Source: Chloromonas sp. AAM2 (taxonomy: Eukaryota; Chlorophyta; Chlorophyceae; Chlamydomonadales; Chlamydomonadaceae). From it: a stretch of 10,975 bases of DNA. The stretch lies in the NCBI GenBank assembly GCA_004335635.1, contig QAXH01000945.1, positions 1 to 10,975 on the forward strand, written 5' to 3'. The stretch's first letter is position 1. The number at the start of each line of letters is the position of its first letter. A program made the position numbers and the translations under genes. Shown here in pieces: positions 1 through 10,975 of this stretch. A model generated the notes under the pieces. It saw only the letters and a program-made list of their open reading frames with translations. It did no database searches and was not told where the DNA came from.

Positions 1-2688
1 ATGACTACCACGAGTATGTTCAGCAGCCGATGGACTTGGGCACGGTCAGCGAACGTCTGAGTGTCACCATTAGCTCGCATACACCGGCCACGGCAGTTAG
101 CCGTGGCGGCTACTCCCCGTCAGCAGTCGGTTTGAAGGCGTTTCTGGAGGACGTGGCGCTCGTGTGGGCCAACTGTCGAGCCTACAACGAACCCGGGTCG
201 AGTATTGTATCGTCTGCGGCGGAGGCTCGAAAAGCCTTTGTGCGTTTAGCGAAGCAGCATGGTCTGCCCAGCAGGGCAAGTGCTGGTCTCGTATCGCCGC
301 AGGCTGGCTTTGACAATCGGTTGGCTGCGAATGCTGCAGTGGGTGACACAGGAGACTTTGGCACCCGGGGTGGAGATGGTGTGGGTGGCAGCGGTGGTGG
401 CAGTGCACGCCACAAGACATCCAGCCGTGTTGCCGCCGCCGCTGCTGCTGCTAATGCAGCTAATGCAGCTGCAGCCAACAACCCTACGGAGTGGATGCGA
501 AACGCACAGGAGGTGGTTAGGGTGGTTATGAACGACCCCGAGTGCGGTTGGCCGTTTGCCAAGGCGGTTAAAGTGGCCGACGCTCCGGGGTATCTGGACG
601 TTGTTTCACAGCCTATGGACCTCGGCACCATTAATGACAAACTCAGGAGGAGAAAGTACAACAATGAGCAGGAGGTGAGGCTGGGGTGCTTCGAAGTGTT
701 GGGTGGTTCGAAGGCATGATGTGAAGGCAGCACTAGGCAAGGGCATGATCACATGATAAAGAAGAGGCTCAGCTCCTGTGGGTTGCATGATCACAAGTGC
801 ATTGGTGTCATTTGGTGTGGAGGCAGCGCAGGTGCAGTTGTGATGATGAAGGTCGCTTTTGCTGCACCGGCATTTTGTACACGAGTTGCGGCTCAGTGCA
901 TGCCGCATACAGATAACTGACACCGTGCCCCTGTCTCGCTGCTTTCAGTTCCTGTCAGACGTGGCCCTTGTTTGGTCCAACTGCTTCCTTTACAACGAGG
1001 AGGGCGATGATTACTACAACATGGGCCTGGCAGCACAGGCGCTCTTCGCTCGCCACTACAACACACAGCAGCCGCATACCGCCGACCAGCGGATGCAGCG
1101 GGCCCCTCCCTCCGTGCCGTCACCCGTCCCCGCCGCCCCCGCTGCACCACCCGGCGGCCTCTCCCAGCTGCAGCTGATTCAAGCGCACCAGCAGCGGCAG
1201 CAGCAGCTGCGCCAGCAGCAACAGGCAGGGGACGGTGCAGCAGGCCTGCTCACTTCGCCCCGATATGGTGCACTGGGTGGGGATCAGTTCAGACCGGGGC
1301 CGTCCGGGCAACGGGGGGGAGACGGGCCGTCAGCAAGTGGGCCGCGGGTCGCCCGCAACACATCAGGCTCTTCCCTCCACCAGTCAGGCGGTTCAGGCGG
1401 GGAAGCACGGCTCGAGCGGGACGTACATGGTGGAAGCGGGTCGGTCCCGGCTGATCCCGCCCAGGCAGCACAGGCCTTGCTTGCTAGGGCGCGGCAGAAA
1501 GGCGCCATACCACCAGCTGACATGGCTGCTATGGCTTCACCGCCCGAGCCACAGCAGCAGCACCCGCAGCAGCGGATGATGCAAGGTGCACGGCCGCAGG
1601 GGCAGCCGCAGCAGCCACAGCGTACGGGCCAGGCAGCAGGGCACGCTGGTGTGGCGTCACAAGCGAGTGGCGGTCTGGGTGGCAAGGGCGGGCCGCAGGC
1701 GCCAGGCGGCTACCCCGGAGCATCAACAGCACAGCAGCGGGTGCAGCAAGGTGCACCGGTCCAGCAGCAGCAGCGGGTGCAGCAAGGGCAGCCGGGCCAG
1801 CAGCAGCAACAGCAACAACGGGTGCAGCTAGGTGGCCAGCAGCAGCAGCAGCAGCAGCGGATGCAATCAGGCGTGCCAGGCCAGCAGCAGCAGCGTCAGT
1901 TGCCGGGTGTACAGGGGCAGCCACCACAGCAGCGTGCACCACAGGGAGTCCACGGGCAAGGACAAGGGCAGCCGCGTATGGGCCAGGGGCAGCAGGGGCC
2001 GGGGCAGGCGCCACAACGGGCCCCGCAAGGCATGCCAGGCCAAGGGCAGCAGCAGCAGCAGCGACCCATGCAGCGTGCCGCACAGCCCGGTACGCAGGGC
2101 GAAGCACCAGGAAAAGGGCAGCAGCAGCAGCAACGACCCATGCAGCGTGCCGCACAGCCCGGTGCGCAGGGCGAAGCACCAGGACAAGGGCAGCAGCAGC
2201 AGCGGGTAGCGTACTCTAACCCGGGGCAAGGCGCCGGTTTTCAGCAACCGCAGCAGCGTCCCGCCTCCGGCACTGGCAACCCCGCACAGGCGCGGCAGCC
2301 GCAAGGCATGGTCAGTAAAGCTCCAGGCGGGCCGCCGCAGCAGCAGCAGGGGGCAGCCAAGGTTGCGCCTCGCATGGCTCCCATGGGCGCGACTGGCATG
2401 ATGACCATGCAGCACCCGCATGCAGGGGCCCTGATGGCACACCCGCAGGCGGCCGGTGGCTACATACCTGTCATGTACCAGGCACCACAGGCACATGGAG
2501 CCGCGCCCATGTACGTGCAGCAGCGGCCGGCAGGCATGATGATGTACGGATCTGTTCCCATGCAGTATGCAGCCAGCAGCATGCCTACAGTGCAGCAGAC
2601 CATGCAACAAAGGGCGGCAAGCGGGCAGGGCAGAGGCCAGCCATCTTCCAACAACCAGGGAGGCCAGGGCTCACCCATGCAACGCTAG
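1..2688 (+). CDS. Tandem-bromodomain protein with Gln-rich C-terminal tail (5'-partial; exons 1-674 and 949-2688)
   Basis: Probable nuclear acetyl-lysine reader acting in chromatin or transcription. About 803 residues are visible; the 5' end lies outside the window, and the first full codon is at position 3. Bromodomain 1 shows DYHEYVQQPMDLGTV, then FLEDVALVWANCRAYN, whose YN carries the conserved acetyl-lysine-binding Asn. A linker with a poly-Ala run follows. Bromodomain 2 starts near NPTEWMRNAQEVV, has the WPF shelf, GYLDVVSQPMDLGTINDKL, then after the intron FLSDVALVWSNCFLYN. The phase-0 intron falls inside bromodomain 2 and joins NNEQE to FLSDV. The remaining ~540 residues are low complexity: Gln runs, Pro/Gly-rich stretches, a 24-residue repeat, and a Met-rich end. 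No ET domain or enzymatic domain is visible, so a BET-type assignment is not supported. The stop is TAG at 2686-2688. The domain calls are secure; the biological role is inferred from the family. Confidence 0.9.
675..948 (+). other. Intron within bromodomain 2
   Basis: The donor is GAG|GTGAGG at 675 and the acceptor is GCTTTCAG|TTC ending at 948. The intron is 274 bp and phase 0. Splicing removes an in-frame stop (TGA at 717-719) and rebuilds a canonical bromodomain of normal spacing (DLGTINDKL, 10 residues, FLSDVALVW). It holds two copies of GCATGATCACA (near 743 and 785). Confidence 0.9.
1798..1857 (+). repeat. CAG/CAA codon runs (poly-Gln)
   Basis: Two pure Gln-codon runs lie close together. 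The first, 1798-1818, is seven codons mixing CAG and CAA; the second, 1837-1857, is seven uninterrupted CAG codons. They are the densest of many short CAG runs between about 1180 and 2350, and are likely sites of slippage length variation. Other reading frames of this stretch give long poly-Ser or poly-Ala ORFs, which are shadows. Confidence 0.85.
2044..2211 (+). repeat. 72-bp in-frame tandem repeat (2 full copies plus partial third)
   Basis: Unit 1 is 2044-2115, unit 2 is 2116-2187, and a third partial copy starts at 2188 (GGGCAGCAGCAGCAGCGGG). The two full units differ at only a few bases. Each encodes 24 residues of the form G-Q5-RPMQRAAQPG-(T/A)-QGEAPG-(K/Q). The near-identity at DNA level points to recent duplication within the Gln-rich tail. 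Confidence 0.85.
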
Positions 2689-3239
2689 ACGGAGGCAGTG
2701 TTATGTGTTTGTGCTAATGCGGTTCAGGGCTGCTTGCTAATGCTTGGCAGTGCTGAGCGTGGCTCAGCCTACTTGTTTGCATGCTTGCCTCATGCTTCCC
2801 AGTCAAGCAGCAGCACTGACAAGGCACAGGGATTTTTGGCAGGGGGAGCCTCGGCCTATGAAGAGCTCGGAGCACAGCCCTTGCAACTGTTACTGGCCCT
2901 CCTTATCACTTCTTTGTCATCTTCTTTGTGCAAGGACCATCCAGTCTCTGTCTGTGCAGCAGCAATGATTGGCCCGGCAAGTGATGCACTACTTTTGCGT
3001 GCTACTGCTGATGTTGTTGACATACAGTCGGTGCTCGTCTGAGTGCGCACCTTGCACTATGGCCTCGCACCCATGGGCGCAACACCGTGCACTCGATACA
3101 TGAACGGAAATGGCATCATTCGGCAGCAGCCTGCCTCTCAGACTGAATTGCCTGCTGGGCCGGGTGTTTCCGGCATTTGGCATGGACGCCTTTGTGCGCT
3201 GGCAGGGGCAAGGCAGTTGTCTTTTGGTTGCGTGGCGCC

Positions 3240-3244
3240 TGTAA
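3240..3244 (+). terminator. Candidate poly(A) signal TGTAA for the bromodomain gene
   Basis: TGTAA is the poly(A) signal typical of volvocine/chlamydomonad algae (family knowledge). This is the first + strand copy downstream of the stop codon and would give a 3' UTR of roughly 570 nt. A five-base motif is weak evidence alone. Confidence 0.35.
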
Positions 3245-3300
3245 TATTCAATCAAGATGTGGGTGACGAGCAATCTGTGCTTCTTTATTCATGGCGGCCG

Positions 3301-3350
3301 CCCTTGCTTGGGACCCCTGTCCTTGGGGGCCCCTGTCCTTGCTTGGGGGC
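3301..3350. repeat. C-rich tandem repeat, 16-bp period
   Basis: CCCCTGTCCTTG occurs at 3314-3325 and again at 3330-3341, flanked by CTTGGGGG and CTTGCTTGGGGGC blocks, so C runs and G runs alternate. The stretch could form small hairpins in the transcript. It lies just past the first TGTAA of the bromodomain gene. Confidence 0.6.
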
Positions 3351-3597
3351 GGGCAGGAAATCCCAGGGTGTTTGCAATAAGAGCTCTTACTCTGGTGCCT
3401 TGCCTGCGTTGGCCGTGGTTCTTTTGAATCCGTATGCCTTCTTTGTCATCTAAATGTGCCCAGCACGCACTTGACTCAGTGAATGCTATCACGCTCCTTG
3501 GGTAATCAATCGCTCGCTTTGGCATGTCCTACCAACAACTAAGCACAAATAATGCGTGTTTTTGTGGCTGCCAGTAGTTCACGCGGCACTGATCCAA

Positions 3598-3609
3598 TGT
3601 AAGATTACA
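3598..3609. terminator. Inverted TGTAA pair (TGTAAGATTACA), possible bidirectional poly(A) signal
   Basis: TGTAA on the + strand at 3598-3602 is followed two bases later by its reverse complement TTACA at 3605-3609. The site could therefore signal polyadenylation in either direction. For the bromodomain gene it would give a 3' UTR of about 0.9 kb. It is too far (over 2 kb) from the ATP sulfurylase stop to be its likely signal; the nearest - strand TGTAA to that stop is at 4521-4525. Confidence 0.3.
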
Positions 3610-5218
3610 CTAGGCAAACTAGCCTGGTTTGCCACATTTTGATGGGTTTGCCAGCTCTTACAGCGTCAAACCTGACTGCTTTACCGACACACAGCACATC
3701 TGGCTGCGAGTATGATCTCTTAAGACGCACGTGCCTTTGAAAACCCAATCTGCTCTGTCGCATTGTTCAAACGCCGGGTCTGCCTCCCAAGAAACGCTGC
3801 ATTTTCGGATGTTGTTTCTTTTCCACGCAAGAACGAAAGCGGCTCTGAAACACAACCTCCTGCAGTAATGGCTTTCATTGCGGGCCCGTCACTCCTGTTA
3901 AGACAGTACGCATACCAGCAGCACCGTTCATATTGAAGCAAACTGCACCTGGGACTTGGATGGCTGTGTCCGCAAACTGCGACTTGTGCGGCGCGGCACA
4001 TGGAGCCCGATGTTGCCCTTGCTTCGGGTCGACACTGGCTTGAACTCTCCGCGCCTGAAGTGCGTTGACTGCAGGCCCGTAATCACTCTCGGAAGCAGAA
4101 CTCAGCAGCAAGCTGCGTAAGAAGCGGCCTGACGACTGCTGGTCACATCCATCCATTGAAACGGACAGCCAGGGTCCCAAGTACACCGATGTGCTCGGAC
4201 CTTTTACACGATCAACGCCTCAGGACTGTCAGACGGCTGCAAGGGCGTTGCCATTTGGTTGCAGGAAGTCGAATAGGCAAAAAGCAGACACCCTGGCGAC
4301 AACTGGGGCACTATCACTGAACTCCGTCAGTTACCTTCGGCTGAAGAGCTGGTTCAGATACTGCTGCGTTCGTGGGCAAGCCTTCTTTTTCGGTCCTTTG
4401 TGTGTGCTAGCCTGTTCATGCACGCCACACACTGATTGCGTTTTGGGTGCCAGCACATCATTCACATGCAGTTTGACCCAACATGCTCCTGTGGGTGCCA
4501 GAACAGCCCGACCAACATTCTTACACACATTGCCTGACCACAAAAGGCAACAGAGAGCCAAAGGAGCCTGCATCACCCGACGTGTGGTGCGACGTTATCC
4601 CCTCATCCCAGCAATCCGAGAGCCCGATGAATTGCACGACATGAAAAATTGCCGGTTGTGGCTGCACGTTGGCGTAGAGTGCCCGAGGACGCTGCAGGAC
4701 GTGTCCGCAGTTATAAACTTGTTATAAATGCTGTGCACGGTCTCTAATCACCCTCAGCACGTCACGTCCTAGCACGGCTTGTTGAACAGAGTAATGCGCC
4801 AGCCTGGCGTCAGCTCGCATGCCTGCCTTCACTCAGGTTGGCGAACCAGTGCAAGCAAGCTGCAAACTGCAGCCTGGCCTCAGCACAGCCTCAAAGCAAT
4901 CAGGCCCACAGCACAGGCACGCCACAGCAGCACTCCCCAAGTAAGGCGCATACAGCAGCCAGCCAGATGAGTTGCCAGTGGATCGCCAGACGATCCCTGG
5001 CTTTTGTTTATGTCCGTTTGAATTCTACAATCAAGATCACTGCTGCTCTACCTCCGCCATGCCAAGACTACAGCTCACTGAAAAAGGGCCCGTATGGCCT
5101 TGGTTCCGTACCTGGATCCTGACTGAACAACGGCTCTTGCTGGCCCTGCAGCTCCCGAGACTAATCCGTATGCATACCCCCTATGCTCTGGCACCTCCTC
5201 TGCCATACCACCTCAGTC

Positions 5219-5426
5219 AGTTGGTAAAAAACAAGAAGTTTGCCAGTTCTGGGACAAGTTCTGGGACTGGCATTGAAACCGGTGTGTGTCAGCAAAAACA
5301 CAGAAAACACAGAAGCGTAGCGAGTATTCACCACAAAATAGTCAAATCAGTCAATACATCGAACAGTCTCCATATGAACCTATCAAATTGTCCCAGAACT
5401 GGCAAACTTCTTTTTTTTCACACACT
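5219..5426. repeat. Foldback element with ~39-bp inverted arms (MITE-like or small-RNA hairpin)
   Basis: The left arm core 5233-5257 is the exact reverse complement of 5388-5412 (25/25), containing GTTTGCCAGTTCTGGGACAA on the left. The match continues outward through an A-run/T-run to 5219 and 5426 with four mismatches (35/39 overall). The spacer is about 130 bp, unrelated to the arms apart from an 11-bp tandem copy of AGTTCTGGGAC next to the left arm. It has no coding capacity. I could not find a clear target-site duplication, so transposon origin is an inference. A transcribed hairpin processed into small RNAs is the main alternative. Confidence 0.65.
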
Positions 5427-5779
5427 ATTCAAGCAATATCAACAGTGCACCTGAAGTCCGATTTGAATGGACATCCCGCCTGCCACAACAGTCAGTGTGC
5501 GATCTATCTCTGCGTCAAGCGATGCATGGTACGCCGCGCCCAAAGTCCAGTTGGATGGTCGCTTGAGCCTCATTGCTGCGTGCATCACTGTCTGCAGCTG
5601 AGACATGAGACACATGCCCATGACCGCTTGCTTCCATAGCTGCTTGCTCCACTTGCCCCTTTGCAACCTCTCTCTGCGACACAAAGTAGGCCATGTTAAA
5701 CTCCACTCAAGTGGTCACCATGCTGCCTACCGCACTGCCGCTTGACAGCATGCTGTGGATCCCATTATCCCTGGTCCCC

Positions 5780-10175
<4,396 letters not shown>

Positions 10176-10422
10176 GGTGTGAACTGGTTAAACGTCTGGC
10201 TGTCTTCAACGCTGCTCGTTGAACGAATAGGACCTGGGTTTCAATGAAGGTTAGCCGACGCTGCAGGGCTTGCAAATGCAATGGGCAGCCACCTGGACTG
10301 TTTACACGGCTGACCGTTCAAAAGCCGCTACCGTTTGGGCAGTTGACGGTACCTGCTAGCGGTCGCTAACTCAGCTGTTGTCCTGTGGGCAATCCAGCTC
10401 AGGTTCTGGTCAATAGCACAAT

Positions 10423-10430
10423 AATATAAA
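10423..10430 (-). promoter_or_regulatory. TATA-like element, candidate promoter of the ATP sulfurylase gene
   Basis: TTTATATT on the - strand lies about 250 bp upstream of the model A start codon at 10175. It would place a start site near 10395 and leave a 5' UTR of roughly 220 nt, which is reasonable. The same bases read AATATAAA on the + strand, so direction is not decided by sequence. Weak evidence. Confidence 0.25.
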
Positions 10431-10554
10431 GTGTGCACAACATAGAGTTTTGGACCCATCAGTAGGGAGCCCAGTGCCCATGTCTGGTAATACATATTGA
10501 AGCCCAAATTGCCCGCATAAGCCGTCAGACGACAGGCCCAGAGCAGCCTTTTGA

Positions 10555-10574
10555 TTGCGGTATGCATACCGCAA
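10555..10574. repeat. Perfect 20-bp palindrome
   Basis: TTGCGGTATGCATACCGCAA equals its own reverse complement over all 20 bases, with no spacer. It lies about 380 bp upstream of the model A start codon of the ATP sulfurylase gene. It could be a dimeric transcription-factor site or a cruciform; function unknown. Confidence 0.85.
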
Positions 10575-10667
10575 GTGACTAAAGTGGCCCCGCAGTGTCA
10601 GCATGTGACTTCTGGCGTCGACCTGGCCATGCCTGGTACCTCATGCCTGGTAGTTTGATGGGACACC

Positions 10668-10679
10668 ACCTAGCTAGGT
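10668..10679. repeat. 12-bp palindrome ACCTAGCTAGGT
   Basis: A perfect 12-bp palindrome, 93 bp beyond the 20-bp one. A few such 12-mers are expected by chance in 11 kb, so it means little alone. Confidence 0.5.
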
Positions 10680-10824
10680 CTCGCTGACGAGTTCTTGTTG
10701 CCCCTATCCGCCCTTATGAGAACTGGTCTTAACAAAGGCTTGTGCTGGCTGCAGCATGCAGAACGTTTAAAATTTGCCATTTTCTTTGGAATCGTCAGAC
10801 CTGGTCCTCGTTGCTGTGTACCAT

Positions 10825-10975
10825 CTGACGTGCCGCATCACAAGCCCTTGCATGCCGCTTCCTCTGTCCTGCATTGGGTGTCTAGGGTATTGGGTATAGT
10901 CTGATGTGCCGGATCCCGAACCTTTGCATGCCACTCCCGCTGCCCTGCGCTAGGTGTCTGGGGTTCTGGGTTTCT
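10825..10975. repeat. Diverged 76-bp tandem duplication reaching the window edge
   Basis: Unit 1 is 10825-10900 and unit 2 is 10901-10975. They align almost without gaps at roughly three quarters identity, sharing blocks such as TTGCATGCC, CCTGC and GGTGTCT. No third copy is visible on the left, and the array may continue past the right edge. It could be a minisatellite or an internal repeat of a larger element. Confidence 0.7.

Larger units (their letters stand above)
2689..5779. other. Convergent intergenic region / 3' UTRs, no convincing gene
   Basis: About 3.1 kb lies between the stop of the + strand bromodomain gene and the stop of the - strand ATP sulfurylase gene. It should contain both 3' UTRs. 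ORFs of 60-180 codons occur on both strands but show no recognisable domain. The longest begins at a GTG codon, and none has a supporting splice pattern that I could see. The region is less GC-rich than the coding exons. Its recognisable contents are TGTAA signals, a small C-rich repeat and a foldback element, each listed separately. A non-coding RNA gene cannot be excluded by eye. Confidence 0.6.
10176..10824. other. Upstream region of the ATP sulfurylase gene
   Basis: No convincing gene is visible here. A - strand ORF (10567-10328) has a hydrophobic middle but matches nothing I recognise. The region should contain the 5' UTR and promoter of the ATP sulfurylase gene. It holds a TATA-like site, a nested inverted repeat (CCGCTA 10325-10330 / TAGCGG 10357-10362, with TACCGT/ACGGTA inside), a 20-bp palindrome, a 12-bp palindrome, and an 11-bp direct repeat CATGCCTGGTA at 10628-10638 and 10642-10652. 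Confidence 0.5.

Noticed and set aside
700..720. GGTTCGAAGGC resembling a tRNA T-loop
   Set aside because: No matching acceptor stem or anticodon arm lies upstream, and it falls within the bromodomain intron.
1529..2179. Long - strand Ala-rich ORF (216 codons), and other ORFs in all frames of the CAG-rich exon
   Set aside because: CAG/CTG repeats stay open in every frame (poly-Gln, poly-Ser, poly-Ala, poly-Leu, poly-Cys). Only the + strand frame continues the bromodomain.
4191..4727. + strand ORF of 178 codons in the intergenic region
   Set aside because: It begins at GTG rather than ATG, has no recognisable domain, and its composition looks like translated non-coding DNA.
4972..5454. + strand ORF of 160 codons
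   Set aside because: It runs straight through the foldback element, starts at a non-ATG codon, and has no domain.
5515..5694. - strand 59-codon ATG ORF starting MAYFVSQREVAKGQ, just downstream of the ATP sulfurylase stop
   Set aside because: Its composition is somewhat protein-like, and it could be a small gene or a transposon remnant, but there is no recognisable family and it most likely lies in the ATP sulfurylase 3' UTR.
10328..10567. - strand ORF of 79 codons with a hydrophobic middle, beginning inside the 20-bp palindrome
   Set aside because: No recognised family. It occupies the expected promoter/5' UTR of the ATP sulfurylase gene and is within the length expected by chance.

Overview
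The window looks like nuclear DNA from a green alga, most likely of the chlamydomonad/volvocine group (Chlorophyceae). The evidence is: intron-rich genes with GT-AG introns of about 70-370 bp and (T)GCAG acceptors; GC-rich coding sequence in more AT-rich non-coding DNA; a long CAG/Gln-rich coding region; TGTAA-type candidate poly(A) signals; and an ATP sulfurylase of the kind I associate with chlorophyte ATS genes. I cannot name the species.

Two protein genes face each other. On the + strand, from the left edge to 2688, lies the 3' part of a gene for a tandem-bromodomain protein. It holds bromodomain 1 (cut by the window edge), a poly-Ala linker, bromodomain 2 (split by one intron, 675-948), and a long low-complexity Gln/Pro/Gly/Met-rich tail. 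On the - strand, from 5780 up to about 10.1-10.2 kb, lies a complete, highly split ATP sulfurylase gene (ATS1-like). Ten consecutive exons covering the whole catalytic core were rebuilt by hand, and every splice phase agrees. Only the extreme N-terminus (transit peptide and exon 1) is ambiguous, and two models are given.

Between the two stop codons is about 3.1 kb with no convincing gene. It holds candidate TGTAA poly(A) signals for the + strand gene, a small C-rich tandem repeat, and a foldback element (arms 5219-5257 and 5388-5426) that looks like a MITE or a small-RNA hairpin. Upstream of the ATP sulfurylase gene (10.18 kb to the right edge) are a TATA-like site, a perfect 20-bp palindrome, and a diverged 76-bp tandem duplication running into the window edge.

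The genes have no evident functional link. One is a probable chromatin acetyl-lysine reader. The other is the first enzyme of sulfate assimilation, which makes adenosine 5'-phosphosulfate (APS) and is probably plastid-targeted. I found no mobile-element protein, tRNA, rRNA or CRISPR. The most notable non-genic signals are the foldback and the 20-bp palindrome.
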